64,000 nt of DNA from Dermacentor variabilis (lineage: Eukaryota; Arthropoda; Arachnida; Ixodida; Ixodidae): positions 208,451,627-208,515,626 of the forward strand of contig NC_134569.1 in NCBI RefSeq assembly GCF_050947875.1, in the 5' to 3' direction. Shown one piece after another: positions 44,891 to 56,900 of this stretch (position 1 is the stretch's first letter; the number at the start of each line of letters is the position of its first letter). The notes under the pieces are model-generated. The model did no database searches. It saw only the letters and a list, made by a program, of their open reading frames with translations, and was not told the origin of the DNA. A program made the translations under genes and the position numbers.

Positions 44891-45932
44891 GTAGATACCT
44901 TGCATTGATATCGGACCGACACTTAGTGCAGAAACAAGGCCCTCATCTTTAATACCTACATTTGTTAGACAAAGACGAATGGCACTAGAGTCGACTTTAA
45001 GTGGCGAGATTTCTACATTTTCAAATGTACGAAGCTGCCGAGGATTTAGTAAACATTGCTTCGCTAAGTCAAGCGCATCCCTATACCGAGCTGTGTGTCC
45101 AACCTGTGAGATCGCCTGGACCGTTCTCGTACGAATCTGTGTAGATCTTCGTTTATGGTGCGAGTAACCGGTAGTGCAGCCTCAGCCATTGCCAGCGCTG
45201 CTATATCCGAGTCTGTCCAATGGCAGTGGGAATAACTTGGCGTTGTGGGGATCGGTGACGTCGGCTCCTCACCCTCGTGTCTCTCAACTTCCTCTTTCAG
45301 CAATTCAACCGCAGTCTTGTAGCGTGCTGTCCTCCTTATGTGATCAATTGCATTTTCTGTGCGCCCTGGAAAGAGCCTGGCTAATGATCTGAGTACTTTT
45401 GATCCTGCCGGGAGACGTATTTCGGCGGCGGCCATTGTAATGTCTTCAGCAGTCCATCTGCCTTCACCAGTTGACTGGTACGTCTTCTGGGTAGCATGTG
45501 AAATGGCTTCTCGAGGTTCATCTTGATACACATGCACAAGCGGTGTGTGTAGGCCTTCGTTTGAGCCTGGTGGCGTTGAAGCATCCATACTGTTCGCATC
45601 TGTCGCAAAAGTTGACGCACTTGGCACGTCTGAATTTTCAATTGAAGTCCCCCCTGTAGGATCAGGTGTAAGCCGTGGCGTGTTTGTGCAACCTGTATCT
45701 TGCTCAGCAGCATTTTGCTGCCCAGGAACGGACGAAGACTGTGTAGATTTTGTGGTACGTGACTTGACACGCCGAACACATCTTGAGCAATGCGAAGATG
45801 CTTTCTGTGAAGGATTGTATTCACGACCGCATGAGAGGCACCGCCACAGAGCTTGGAAATAACTTTGAAACCCAAACCTACAACCAAAGTGGAGAGGACA
45901 TCATTCAATAAATGACAGACAGAGGTGAGCAA
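44891..45932 (-). pseudogene. R2/NeSL-like LINE: N-terminal zinc finger and Myb-like domains
   Basis: The minus strand reads WRCLSCGREYNPSQKASSHC, then SRCVRR (a C2HC/C2CC finger, about 45,770-45,850). A Ser/Thr-rich linker follows, then GRWTAEDITMAAAEIRLPAG, LFPGRTENAIDHIR (first Myb-like repeat, about 45,330-45,470), and HWTDSDIAALAMAEAALP with RTVQAISQVGHTARYRDALD (second Myb-like repeat, about 45,080-45,220). In R2 proteins these parts choose the DNA target. A one-base shift near 45,125 breaks the second repeat and a TAA (about 44,886) separates this part from the RT frame. Two Myb repeats, instead of the usual one, may point to a non-rDNA target. Confidence 0.75.
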
Positions 45933-46019
45933 GTCTCTGTTAACCAGAGCCGCCTATAACAACCAGGGCGTTGTTTTACATACGGCGCAACGAACCGTTT
46001 AGGCTGTCGCCCCTTCTTT

Positions 46020-46345
46020 GGTCAGCCAAGGGCACTTCTTCGGGAGAGGTGTAGTGGACCTCTTGGCGCAAGCTCCTTGCTGCCCGAGGGCAGGCACTGC
46101 TTGAGTGAGGCGCAGTGAACCTCTTGGAGCACGCTCCCTGCTGCCCGAGGGCAGGCGCTACTTGGGTGAGGTGTAGCGGACCTCTTGGAGCACGCTCCCT
46201 GCTGCCCGAGGGCAGGCACTACTTGGAGAGAGGTGTAGCGAACCTCTTGGAGCGAAGCTCCCTACTGCCCGAGGGCAGGCACTACTTGAAGAGAGGTGTA
46301 GCGAACCTCTGGAGCAAGCTCCCTGCCGCTTTGAAGCGGGCACTA
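46020..46345. repeat. Five 61-63-bp tandem repeats in the LINE 5' UTR
   Basis: GCTCCCTGCTGCCCGAGGGC starts units at 46,072, 46,133, 46,194, 46,257 and 46,318. Each continues AGGCACTACTTG, GAGGTGTAGCGAACCTCTTG and GAGC. Spacing is 61, 61, 63, 61. Tandem 5' UTR repeats often act as promoter modules in LINEs. Confidence 0.9.
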
Positions 46346-47129
46346 CCTTGAGAAGGCGGTATTGTGCCTTTAGATTTCACCCGGGAAGTAGTGACACCCT
46401 GTGACCCGTCAGGGTTAACCCCAGGGCTAAGTGCGCAGGTGAGCACAGCTCAAACCCACTCGCAGCACTGCTGCTACAGCCTGACCGTCTTCACGAGGAA
46501 ACGCAGAGGGGAGGACCTCTCCTCACTGGTCACAAGAATCAGCTTCCGAGGCCCTCAACCCCCCACTTGCGGTACCACCCGCTCCGTCAACTCCGGATTG
46601 AGTCCGAATTATGGGGCGCAGTGCAGAGACTCAGGCTCCATCCACCACTCGCAGTTCGAAACTGCTATTTGTGACATACAAGTGTGGCCTGCGGCCTACA
46701 GTACAAAAGTCGAATCCGGGATAAAAGCAGTGTCGCCCGGAGAGTAGGGTCCTCTTTGGCTATTAGCCAGAGGCCCGAAGAATTTCTAATATACTCTAGT
46801 TTCACTCCGGTATCACCCTTGTATCGGGTCAGCAGGCACTTAGCTACAAGATGTTTCCACCTTGTACCCAGGGGCGCCACGTGGAGGCGTGCCTTCTTGA
46901 GGTTGAGTCTTTTGCCAAGCCATAACCGGACCAGATCGCAACTTCACCCCCACAGTTCATATCACATATGAAAACTCGCAATGCAAACTTCGCAATAGAT
47001 TCATTGTGCTGCAACGTGTTCAGGCCGTGTTCAAGGTCGTGTTAACTGCTACGTCACACGTGGTGGAGGTTGCTCCTAGGTTCCTGAACGTCTTCTCGCC
47101 TGCTCTACGTCCTGGAGCTTTGCTCAGGT

Positions 47130-47865
47130 AGCCGTTTGTGCCAGCTAATCGCCCTCAAGCTGCAAGACGCTCCATCACACACACCAACATCTACAATCTC
47201 GGCTACGTCTGCCACATGCTCTCCTCGGGTCATCTCTGGGCCCTTGCATGATCCCCATCTGCTCGCTGGCCTTCACAGTGAAGATGTGCAGGATTGGCTT
47301 GACAACTACGCCCGGGTAAGTTCACGCAACCGGTGGGGCAAGGCGATTAGGCTACGCCTCATATACTTCTAACTCAAGGGCATAGCGAAGGCTTCTTCAT
47401 TCAACCACAAGATCGACTTCCCCGACTGGAATACTTTGAAACAGCCACTGTGAGAAGGTTTTCGTCCTCCGACAGTTTGTTGCGCACTCGAAAGCAGCAA
47501 CTCGGCAAGTCCCACACCTCATATGTAGATGATGTCCTCTCATTTCGTCGACATGTCAACGCTTCGATGATGGAATCCGTCAGAGTACACCTTGCACTGA
47601 AAGGCATTGTGACTGCAGCTTTGAATGTGTTGGCCACCAAGGACCCGACCTCCATTGCTGATATTATATGTATGTGCCAGCGCCTTGCCGACCACGAATT
47701 TCTTCGAATGGCGCCGGACACCTTTGAAACTGAACCCACAGCCGACTCCTCTTCACGCGCATTCGAGCGCACAATCACCCCGCCACAGCTGCAGTCTCTT
47801 CACTTCTCGGGAGGTTCCATTCCTACCCAGCATCTACACCACGTGTGGAGGAGCAGTTAACGGAA
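47130..47865 (+). pseudogene. Ty3/gypsy gag fragment (third gypsy lineage copy)
   Basis: Plus-strand frames: PLHDPHLLAGLHSEDVQDWL, DNYARVSSRNRWG, HKIDFPDWNTLKQ, then GKSHTSYVDDVLSFRRHV, ALKGIVTAALNVLATKDPTS and ADIICMCQRL. This matches the gag core D-P..F.G..GEDV..WL..Y.R...NHW...L known from gypsy elements. It is frameshifted near 47,370. No protease, RT or LTR accompanies it. Its gag sequence differs from that of element 2, so it is another family. Confidence 0.75.
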
Positions 47866-48379
47866 CCTAAAATGCGCCCCGAACACGTGGCGGTGCAATC
47901 ACAGTACAGGCACAAAGCAATCTCGTGATGGGTCTCCACATGCAATGAAGACTAAGAACCTGATGTGACCATAATGAGGTGCACACGATGAACACATGCC
48001 TAAGAAATGGCCATAGCACTTTGTTATCCATTTTCAGTCTGTCAGATCGGACAACACCAATTACAAGCAATGTGCAAATACTCTGTTGTAGTGTTGCATG
48101 CTCTACACATTCACATTTGCTACACGCACGTGATGCTCAACATTACAGTCTTAATAATTTGCTAATTTTACGAGCAGTACCTGAAAACATATGTGATTGT
48201 TATACTCTGAAAACATACTATTTTCCCCAACTGTCCCACCCTTCCGCGCTTGCACGTCTTCAAGTATACAACGTTTTCAACAGCATGTATATGTACCGTG
48301 TTCGCGAGGTATTTGAGTGCACACTGTTGCCTTCACGCACAGGAGAGCATCTATAGCAAAACACAGATTTTTGTAACCA
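47866..48379. other. Unassigned Harbinger interior, 47866-48379
   Basis: No feature recognised between the gag fragment and the mariner relic. Confidence 0.35.
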
Positions 48380-49510
48380 AACTGTGGGCAATACTTCCGT
48401 AATGCTTTATTCCCACAATTGCTCAATGGATTCACCGTGCTCAGCATCGACACATTCAACTGCGCAAGAGGCAGCGTGAAGGGGTTAAGCCGCCATTACA
48501 AATGGTCGCATTCGCGCAACTATGGCAGCCCTCAGCGAGTGTTTCGTATTATTTGGCTGTTTCTTGGCACCTCTCGCAATGCCGCCCCATATGAGCTAGT
48601 CGAGTGGATTTAAATGTGGAGAGGTAGGAGGTCTCAAGTTGGGAATGACAGGGTCATGAAAGCTGTCAGCAAACCACTCCTGTGTAATGCAGGCGGTGTG
48701 AGCGAGGGCTTGGTGTTGCTGACAGTCGTAACATTTTGCTCTAGAAACAGTCTCTGTCCAGGGCGTTGCAGTGATGAGCACCTCTGCGTACGCGGCAGCA
48801 TTAACGCGGACACCTTCTGCAAATCAGCGTGCCGGTATGGTGTTACCGTTGTGGCTGACGATGGAAATTTCGTGTAGAACACTGCAGCTAACTCATTGGA
48901 ACTTGCAAAAAACAACCTGCCGTTACGACAGGAAAGTTTTCGGTCGTGCTCAAAGTTCTTTTCATCGGAAAATAAATACCGCAGCATTTGTGGCTCCTCG
49001 GGCCTCTCCAGCTTGATCAGCAATCGCTAGGTACACAGCCGAGTAGGTGACCCTTCCGAGTCTTACCGGACGTAAGTTGCCCCCTTGCCATCACATATAG
49101 ATGTTAGTGCATCACATATAGATGTTAGCGCATGCTGTCGTGCACAGCGAGCCTGGCAGTCCACTGTGCCACCTGGAGTTCCTTTGCAATGTCTTGCTTC
49201 AACTTGCATGGGTGGTCACTCGCGATGACTTGCAGTCGCCAGAGGAAATCCGGGGTTCTGGCAGGGTCCGACCACTCTCTGTGCTTTTCCTTTTAGCCAC
49301 ATATGTCACGTCACCGCAATGACACACACTTCTGTCCCAAACTTCTAAGCGAGACTTCGCTCCATTCAGGAAGGTAACAATTTCCAAGTTGCTCTGGTAT
49401 GCAGCCGCGGTGAGGAGGACTGCATGGCGTTTCGTTTTCCGCGTCAAACTCTGTACACTTCCATTTCTGAGCAGTGTCCGCCGTTTCCTTGATAAGTGGT
49501 CAACCAACGA
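48380..49510 (-). pseudogene. mariner/Tc1-family transposase relic
   Basis: Minus-strand frames give LRNGSVQSLTRKTKRHAV (N-terminal HTH side, about 49,450), KTRKGHLLG (about 49,060), LKLERPEEPQMLRYLFSDEK with NFEHDRKL (first Asp block, about 48,930-48,990), FYTKFPSSATTV, then HTACITQEWFADSFHDPVIP, NLRPPTSPHLNPLD (about 48,600-48,690). The last block is normally SPDLNPLD; its catalytic Asp is now His. A C-terminal part follows to about 48,380. Several shifts and stops. Inverted ends were not found, so the borders are approximate. Confidence 0.75.
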
Positions 49511-50820
49511 ATTGCCACATGCTTACATGGTTTTCATGAGCATGCAGCGTTCTGTGGCTATAGGTGTAAGTGTTCTCAAATACCTAGCTTACCCGGCACA
49601 TGGAAAGCCGAAAGGCATTCCTTTGCTTTCACAGCTACACACTGCAGTTACAGCACAGCCTGTAAACAGTCTCACATCATTCGGCACGTTCGAGTGGCAA
49701 TGATGCGGAATGTTAAACATTGACCCAGTTACATGCCTTCCGTTTACAAGTGTTCAGCGGCGTAACACACTTTGCATTTTCGCCAGTGTGCAAGATTCCA
49801 CATTTCTCGAAACACCTTTCTCATTAATGGGGTTCGCACACTCCGAATGGCCACATTGCATTTCGTACCGGCTATGTTGCGTATTGTCTCGCAGAATGTC
49901 TCTTACAGCTTGATATAATTCAATATTACACGTGCAGTGCCTCTCCCTGTTCACGTATATTTTGCATGGGACTGTGGAATTTCTGTTCATTTTGTTTCAT
50001 TTAGTACGCTTCCAACAGTGGCGCACAATTCTATCTATCGTGTGGTGAAGTCACGCAGGTAAGCTGAGGCTCGATGCACTGCTGAGCAGTGTCAATTTCA
50101 CGAAATGCTACGCCATTGTATTTTTCTGATTTTGTTGTTTTCTGTGCTGTTTGCTGGAGTGCCGTGTGTAGTGTGTTCTGCCCTTATACTCGTACGTGTG
50201 GCAAGTGTTGTCTGTTTGTGGTGCGACTTTTACGTTATTGCTTCTTTCTTATGGCCTGTGCACGCGCGTATATGTAGAACTGTTACTCGTTCTGCTGATA
50301 CCTACATGACCACAATAAATTACTCTTGCCTCCCGCACGTAAACATGTGCTGCAGTGTTCAAATGATGTAAGTTTAGTTGTGCTTGCAGCACCTCCTTCG
50401 GGCACACGTGGTTACTCGAGTACAAATGCTTAATCAAATCGAGTCGTGAGTTGTCGTTCACCGCATTGTCAAAGTAACCACGCTACCTCAATATGCACTT
50501 CTTCAAATGATCGAGGAATAAGGCACATTTCGAACGAAACAGTTCACCACATCGATGTGTATGCACACTGCATCATACGGGCTGCGTTCGCAATGCACCC
50601 ACAATGATCCCAAATCATGCCTCGCATTGCCTGCAGGGTTAACAATTCATATTGGACAATGGCATGGCACAAGTTAGACGGACTTGTGCACATATGGAAC
50701 GCTTTGTTAATGATTGCAGTACTCACACTAACTCACAAACTCGGCTGTTGAGGAAACGCTTCACAAAACTAAAACACAATTGCACATATGCATTGCACAT
50801 TTAGCCACAATAGACCTGCC
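49511..50820. other. Unassigned Harbinger interior, 49511-50820
   Basis: No recognisable gene or repeat. Composition resembles 38.8-42.2 kb. Confidence 0.35.
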
Positions 50821-52470
50821 TTGAATGGATGGATGGATGGAAACAACTTTATTCTGAATCCGGCAAATTTGACGACCCGGGCTCAGGTCTCCCATGAGGG
50901 GACTTCGAGGCCTTGCCTCGTCGCCGCCTCTCGGGCTTGCTGGACAGCCCACTCTTGTGTCTTGAGGTTGGAGCTGCGCAGAGCGGCGCACTTCAACGCA
51001 AGAGCCTCTGGAGCTACTGCCATTGTAGCTGATGTAACCCGACACTCCCACAACATGTGTGACAGCGTCGCTCTAGTGTCCTGACATAATTTGCAAAGAG
51101 CATTCGGGTATTGCGCGGGGAAAATGTGCTGCAATCGCACCGGACTGGGGAATGTTTGTGTTTGCAATTGTCGCCAGATGACTGCCTGGCGACGTTTCAG
51201 CATGGGGTGAGGTGGGGGCAGCAACCGCCTGCCTAGCTGGTAGTGCTTGGTGATGTCATTGTACCTGACCAGGCGTTCTCGCGTGCTTTGAGCCAGCAGT
51301 TCCGAACTCGAAGAGACGGTCCCCGATTCTGCGCGGCGGGTCAGTTCTCGCGCAGAGCGGTGTGCTACCTCGTTCAAGTTAATGAGGCCCTCATCGGTGG
51401 GGGTGGCGACGTGCGCTGGAAACCATATGATGGCGGTGTTATCGAAGTGCTGTCGACCAGCTTTCCTTAGAATCTGGAGAGCTTCGGAGGAAATGCGCCC
51501 CCGCGCGTAGTTGCGAACTGCCGATTGTGAGTCGCTAAACACTACCTTGCAGAGGGGGTCGGTAAGCGCAAGCGCAATCGCTACCTCTTCCGCTGTTTCG
51601 GGGTATTCCGTTGCGACACTACACGCGTGCGTAAGCCTGGAGCTAACGTCTACGACTACCGCCGTGAACCGGTGTTCTCGTGTGTATTCTGCGGCGTCTA
51701 CAAAGCGCGTAGTCCTCTTTCCACCCAAGGAGCGCAGCAGTGCCTTGGCACGGGCCTGGCGTCGGCCCCGATTAAATTCGGGGTGCATGTTTCGAGGTAT
51801 AGGGGCGACAATCAGCGTGTCGCTGAGGGCAGGTGGAATGACCTGTTTCTGACCGTGTTGGACGTGGTAGTTGAAGCCGAGTTTCCGCAGGATGTACCGG
51901 CCCGTGGCTGTCAGAGACATGCGTTCGAGTTGAGAGGTTCTTTGCGCATCCACGATTTCCTCAAGCGTGTTGTATACCCCCAGCTGTAGCAGACGAGCAG
52001 TGCTTGTGGACTCCGGTAGGCCAAGGGCGATCTTGTAAGTCTTGCGTATAAGGGTGTTGATTTTCTCCCTTTCAGTGATATTCCAGTTGTGGAAGGCAGC
52101 CACATAAGTGATGTGACTGATTGCGAAAGAGTGTATGAGGCGCAGGAAACTGTCCTCCTTCATGCCCGTGTGCTTGTTTGTAATGCGTTTGATCAGGCGG
52201 GTAGCCGCTGTAACCTCGCCTTCGATTTTGCGAATAGCTTCTATGTTTGACCCGTTGGCTGTTATATGCATGCCTAGGATGCGCATCTTCGGGACTCGGG
52301 GAATGCAGGAGCCGTCTTGCGTATAGAGGATTATGTCGTCACATTGGCGCGATTCGGCTGTAGGCTTGGGCCGGCGGCGCGAGTGGTAGACGAGCAGCTC
52401 CGATTTCAGTGGAGATAGTCGGAGACCTGTGTCTTGGAGGTAGGTTTCGACTGCAGAGACCGTTGAGAGA
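50821..52470 (-). pseudogene. I-clade LINE, 5'-truncated: RT thumb, RNase H and 3' tail
   Basis: A minus-strand frame is open from about 52,470 to the stop at 50,883. It starts in the RT (TYLQDTGLRLSPLKSELLVY), continues MRILGMHITANG, RKTYKIALGLPESTSTARLL, then an RNase H domain: TAVVVDVSSRLTH (Asp), ETAEEVAIALAL (Glu), VVFSDSQSAVRNYARG (Asp), IIWFPAHVATP, and LNEVAHRSAREL, where the fourth acidic residue is His. A knuckle CKLCQDTRATLSHMLWEC precedes the end WAVQQAREAATRQGLEVP. RNase H plus terminal CCHC places it in the I group. The 3' tail is AATAAAGTTGTTTCC followed by ATCC repeats. No in-frame stop is seen, so it may be a young 5'-truncated insertion. Confidence 0.9.
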
Positions 52471-53928
52471 TATGTACACAGTTATCGACATCAGTTCATC
52501 TGATATGCAGTTACCGTTGCTTGGCAACGGAGACCACCACCCGTTCATTGCAAAACCGTACAGTGTCGATGCATATGGATCACACAAGGTTAACGCTTCA
52601 TGATGTTATGTGTTATGCGAACGGGACACAACAATGGTCAAGATGCATGACATTGCCACTGAAACCTCATTAGTTTCAAGATGCTGCCAAAGCAAAATTG
52701 CAAGCTCATGCGACATGTGAATATGTGTGCATACATGTTCATTGCTGCACAAGTATAGGCACCGTGGTTTGCATTGATGCATAGTGTCAATAACAAATGC
52801 AAGGGTTAAAACCGATATGTGCAGTATTTAATAGTGTGCCCTAATGGATGCCAATTTCACGAAATAATTACAAAGTACAACGAAGTGCTCCAAAGGGTCC
52901 CACGCAGATGCTACACACACACATGCATATAAAGCGAAGACTGATTTTATTCACAAAGAAATAATTGCATTTCTGCGGCGCACTGCAGAACAACGTCTAC
53001 CAGCGATACAAACATTGCACAGTCATACCGACGGCTGAGCAATAACACGCTCTTGTTGTGCAGTAATGCAATGTCATTGAGCAGTGTGTACACTGAAAAA
53101 ATCAAACACACCAAACGTTGCGCACGGTACGAAAGACATGTTCCTGCAGCACGAAACTTTTCCACTGCTGTGCCTCCACAAAAAATGTGCGCACGCAATA
53201 AACGAAGCGTTACGTGGCATGACACCTCGCAGACCCTCTTTGCTGCGAATATGGCCCGTGTCTGTGCATTTACAATTCATTACGAATCTGCATACCGCTA
53301 TACGGAAATCTCTTAATGCTGTCACACTAACATGACAAAAACAGGGTGAGCGCGAGACATAGACATTCATTTGAATGAGCATAACGAGAACAAGGTGAGT
53401 ACAGGAGGCAACATTTGGCATGTGGCCTCGTCTTTTTCCAGTACACATATGTTGAAAGCGGAAGCCAACGTTTTGACAAGTGCATTTGTCTTTGGTCAGG
53501 GCATCATCGGTTTTATACGTTACACTGCTGTGTACACGCACCGCTGTTGTGCAGCGAAAAGGCTCATCCAAGCACTTTATAGTAAAGAACCAACACTAAC
53601 GTTCGAACAATACAAACAGTACAGGCCTTATTCGATGTGATACATGAACGAACGAACACGCAAGCAATGAACGAGGACCACGGAACATGGAACACAAAAC
53701 GAAAAGAAACAATAAGCAATGAATAAATACATAACAAAGTGCTTTGATTGATTAGTAATAATAATTATAAATAACAAATAAATGGCCTCCTATGTCAAGT
53801 CCTGCTGACACAGGAGGAATGAAAGGGAAATAAAATTATTGGGGCTGCTGCGGCTGGTTCTCCTGCGGCAAATTCTGTTGCCGCAGGAAAACTGTCAATG
53901 CCGCAGCAAGCGTTGACACTGGGGCTAA
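52471..53928. other. Unassigned DNA, 52471-53928
   Basis: No gene recognised. The last 280 bases are A-rich on the plus strand and probably form the 3' UTR of the Myb-like gene that ends at 53,929. Confidence 0.4.
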
Positions 53929-56900
53929 CTACTCCTGCAACAGTTGTAGTCGGCTTTCCTGCCGCCCCATGATGTCGCCGAGTCGCTCCAACGAGCCGGC
54001 AATCCTTTCCATCGCGGCCGTTTGCTGTGAGAGGAGGGGAAAAGAAAGGCACTTCACATACGGTGTGTCCTCACGCGGTTTCACTGCTGTGTTCGTTTGG
54101 TTTGCAGAACCTATGTAATGTTACGTCATGCACTTACAGGTCTACCTTGTCCGATTTGTTGCATTCACACAGAACCAACTTGCACTGTTCCCTCTTGCAG
54201 CCTCACAGTTATGTTACACGTGTCGTAGTGGGTGTACTTCTGGAAATGCCAGTGTGAACGTGTAGTGACATGTTTTTGCTGTATGGATATCAGTGCGTTC
54301 TCCTAAGCGGTACGCAGGTTAAGGTAGCAGGTGTAATAGGAAATTTATTCGTGCCACAATTACAGACCCGCATCGTAATATTTCACTGAGCTAAGTGCGT
54401 CTAGGACCACACTCGCCAATGTAAGTTGCTGAACATGTCTGGCACACTTCGGCCAGTAGTTCTGGTTGTATGGGGGACCTGCATATCAAAGGAGCGCTAG
54501 TACAGAATTATATATAATGTTATTGTTTCGTTTTCAACAACAACGTTCGCCAAATGTGAATCGCACATACCAACCCCACTCTACCACAACAATACAAACT
54601 CATTGAGGCGCTGCGCTCAGATGTATCCTGCAGTCTACATAACGTGCTTACAAGTGTACGGCTTGTGGGATGCATAAAACAGCAATACAAGCTCCTCGTG
54701 CAGTGCAACTAACCGCCTTATGCATTCATTCCATGCAGCAAAATAACAGTGTCGTCCTCACACTGCAGCACATCCCGCCATCCACCCTTTCATCCACGCA
54801 CATACTTCGGTGCCTGTAATTTCACTAACCTCACAGATCTGCTGAACACTGCACGATGAGAACACATGTTACTGCTATCCCTGTGGTCTTTCACTTGCCG
54901 AATGCCACTATAACCTATTGGTCGCACCACCTACCAATCTTTACGGCACTACTACTGCTCATTACCAACCACTACACTGCCATTCTCCTTCCAGCACACA
55001 TTCCCTTAAAGAATTGTGCCCAAGGCAGGCACCAAACGAAAGCACTGCTTATGATGGCTGACTATACTAAATGAACCATTACCCATGAGAATTGCATACG
55101 TTTCTTGACTCCGCAACCAATTTGCGCTGGATGGTGGCTTGGCTTTGTGCAACATGCACAGTTCGCGCACCATTCAGCACTGCCTGCTGGAGCAGATCGC
55201 CTTCTGGCCTCGGTGCCAGCCTGCTGCACCGTGGGCTACCTGCTTTAAAGAATAGTGAAACATGTGGTGAATGGTTGCAAATATAGGGAGAATGCGCATG
55301 CGTGGCACATCAGAGGCTCACACAGTGACAGGACATATAATCCTTCCAACTGTCGATGCGCATTACTTCTGCAAGCGCGACACAAGCGAATTATGTGGTG
55401 CCTCGACTCAGTAGTCCGTTGCTATACGTAGGCAGCGTAGTTCCCTAGCACAAGAGTGTATACAATAACTGAACTTCTTTCTAGCCTGTCAAGGTGGTCG
55501 GAAAGCGAAAATGTAACCAACAGCGGTAGTTCCTGCACATTGCTCGGTATCCAGAAAATTGTGTCATCTGCTCTGCTACTTAGGTTCTTTCATTAAGTGG
55601 TGGTTGTGCAAAGCTAACGAGGCTTAGGTTACTCCTCACTAGGCTGTCTGCGTTGTTGCAATAAACAGTGTATAATATTGAAGCGTTTCTGAAGAAACAA
55701 GTTCCATGCTAGACAATGTACACTATACAAGACTTCATTTTTTGCACTTAACAGATTATCACGATGTGAGCGGCGGCAGTATGAGGCTTCGGCTGTCATG
55801 TCCATTCTTTTAAACATTTCCAATTTATACTTTGTGTGCACTCTTCGGCTTGCGCCTACCTCAACTTGGACAGTGGACAACAACTAGACATATTGCTAAA
55901 GCAAAACTTTTTGCATCATTTTAACTTCCTCAACATCACTACCCTTTCAGGCTTTTCCTCCAAACAATGCAGCTGTTAGTCGTGCCTGCAGGCATCAAGC
56001 ACTGCTGGAGCATGCACGACACTGTGCGTACATTTCGTGTAATGCATTGTGCGGACATCACCATAAGCTCTCCTCTCGCGCCAGTGCACCCTACGCCTTG
56101 GCCTGCGAAAAAAGCATGCATACGACACCTACGCTTGTTGTACTCATTGTATGTGTCCACAAGTGATACGTATAGTGGCTTACCCTCGCTGGGCCTTGGC
56201 CTTCGTGGCCGGGCGGGTCTTGAGGAACGACGCCTCCCTGTTGCCCCACTGGGGCCCGGCTGCGGCTTTTCTAGTGTGTTGGTGTCCTGCGCCGCGGATG
56301 GTGTTTCGCTGGCCTAGTAATATGCCAACATAAAGAAGGAGACTTTATAAAACCTGTACACTGCATTTCACAGGCGATATGCTACTACTTTGCACTGTGT
56401 CACACCTGCACCCTCTTTTGTAAAGTGTACAGCTACAGACAATACAATTTCAATTTCAACACAAGGTCGAGTTGCTTCACCCTGAACTACCACTTCATTG
56501 GTCGAGTAGTTAAGAGGATCTAGACGGCACTACGCAGGGCATGTGTTGTCCACCACGATGGCATAATGTGTACACCTCAGGCTGCTCTGTATTTCCTGCT
56601 GTGTGCAACCACAGTGCACTTCCCTGACCTTAAGCACTGGCATCACCATCGAAAAGTAAAACGCAAGAGTACACTTGCAAAATAGTATCCCCACCTCAGA
56701 GCTGCTGGAGACGAAGAAGGGCTCTCCTAGCCCAGTGGCGTAGCCACCGCCAACAAGTTGGAGGACGCGGCCTTGAATGCCCCCTAGTCGGCCGCCGCCA
56801 GTTGTCCTGCGAGGAAACAGTGCGCTCGTAAGAATACGAACCGCATTCATTAAAGCCTACTTTTCACTCACCTCTGCTCGGCGGAAAGATTGCCCGCGTC

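Larger units (their letters stand above)
42180..46970 (-). mobile_element. R2/NeSL-like LINE, nearly full length (whole span)
   Basis: On the minus strand: 5' UTR (46,970-45,935) with 61-bp tandem repeats, an N-terminal coding part (45,932-44,890) with a zinc finger and Myb-like repeats, an RT-endonuclease part (44,889-42,440) and a 3' UTR to about 42,180. The layout finger-Myb-RT-CCHC-REL endonuclease is that of R2-group LINEs. Most R2 elements sit in 28S rDNA, but here neither flank is rDNA. Only one shift and one stop are seen in about 3.5 kb of coding DNA. Confidence 0.8.

Noticed and set aside
56733..56745. CAGTGGCGTAGCC, identical to the hAT MITE end at 38.6 kb
   Set aside because: It lies inside the Myb-like exon and encodes GYATG there. 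There is no partner end or duplication.
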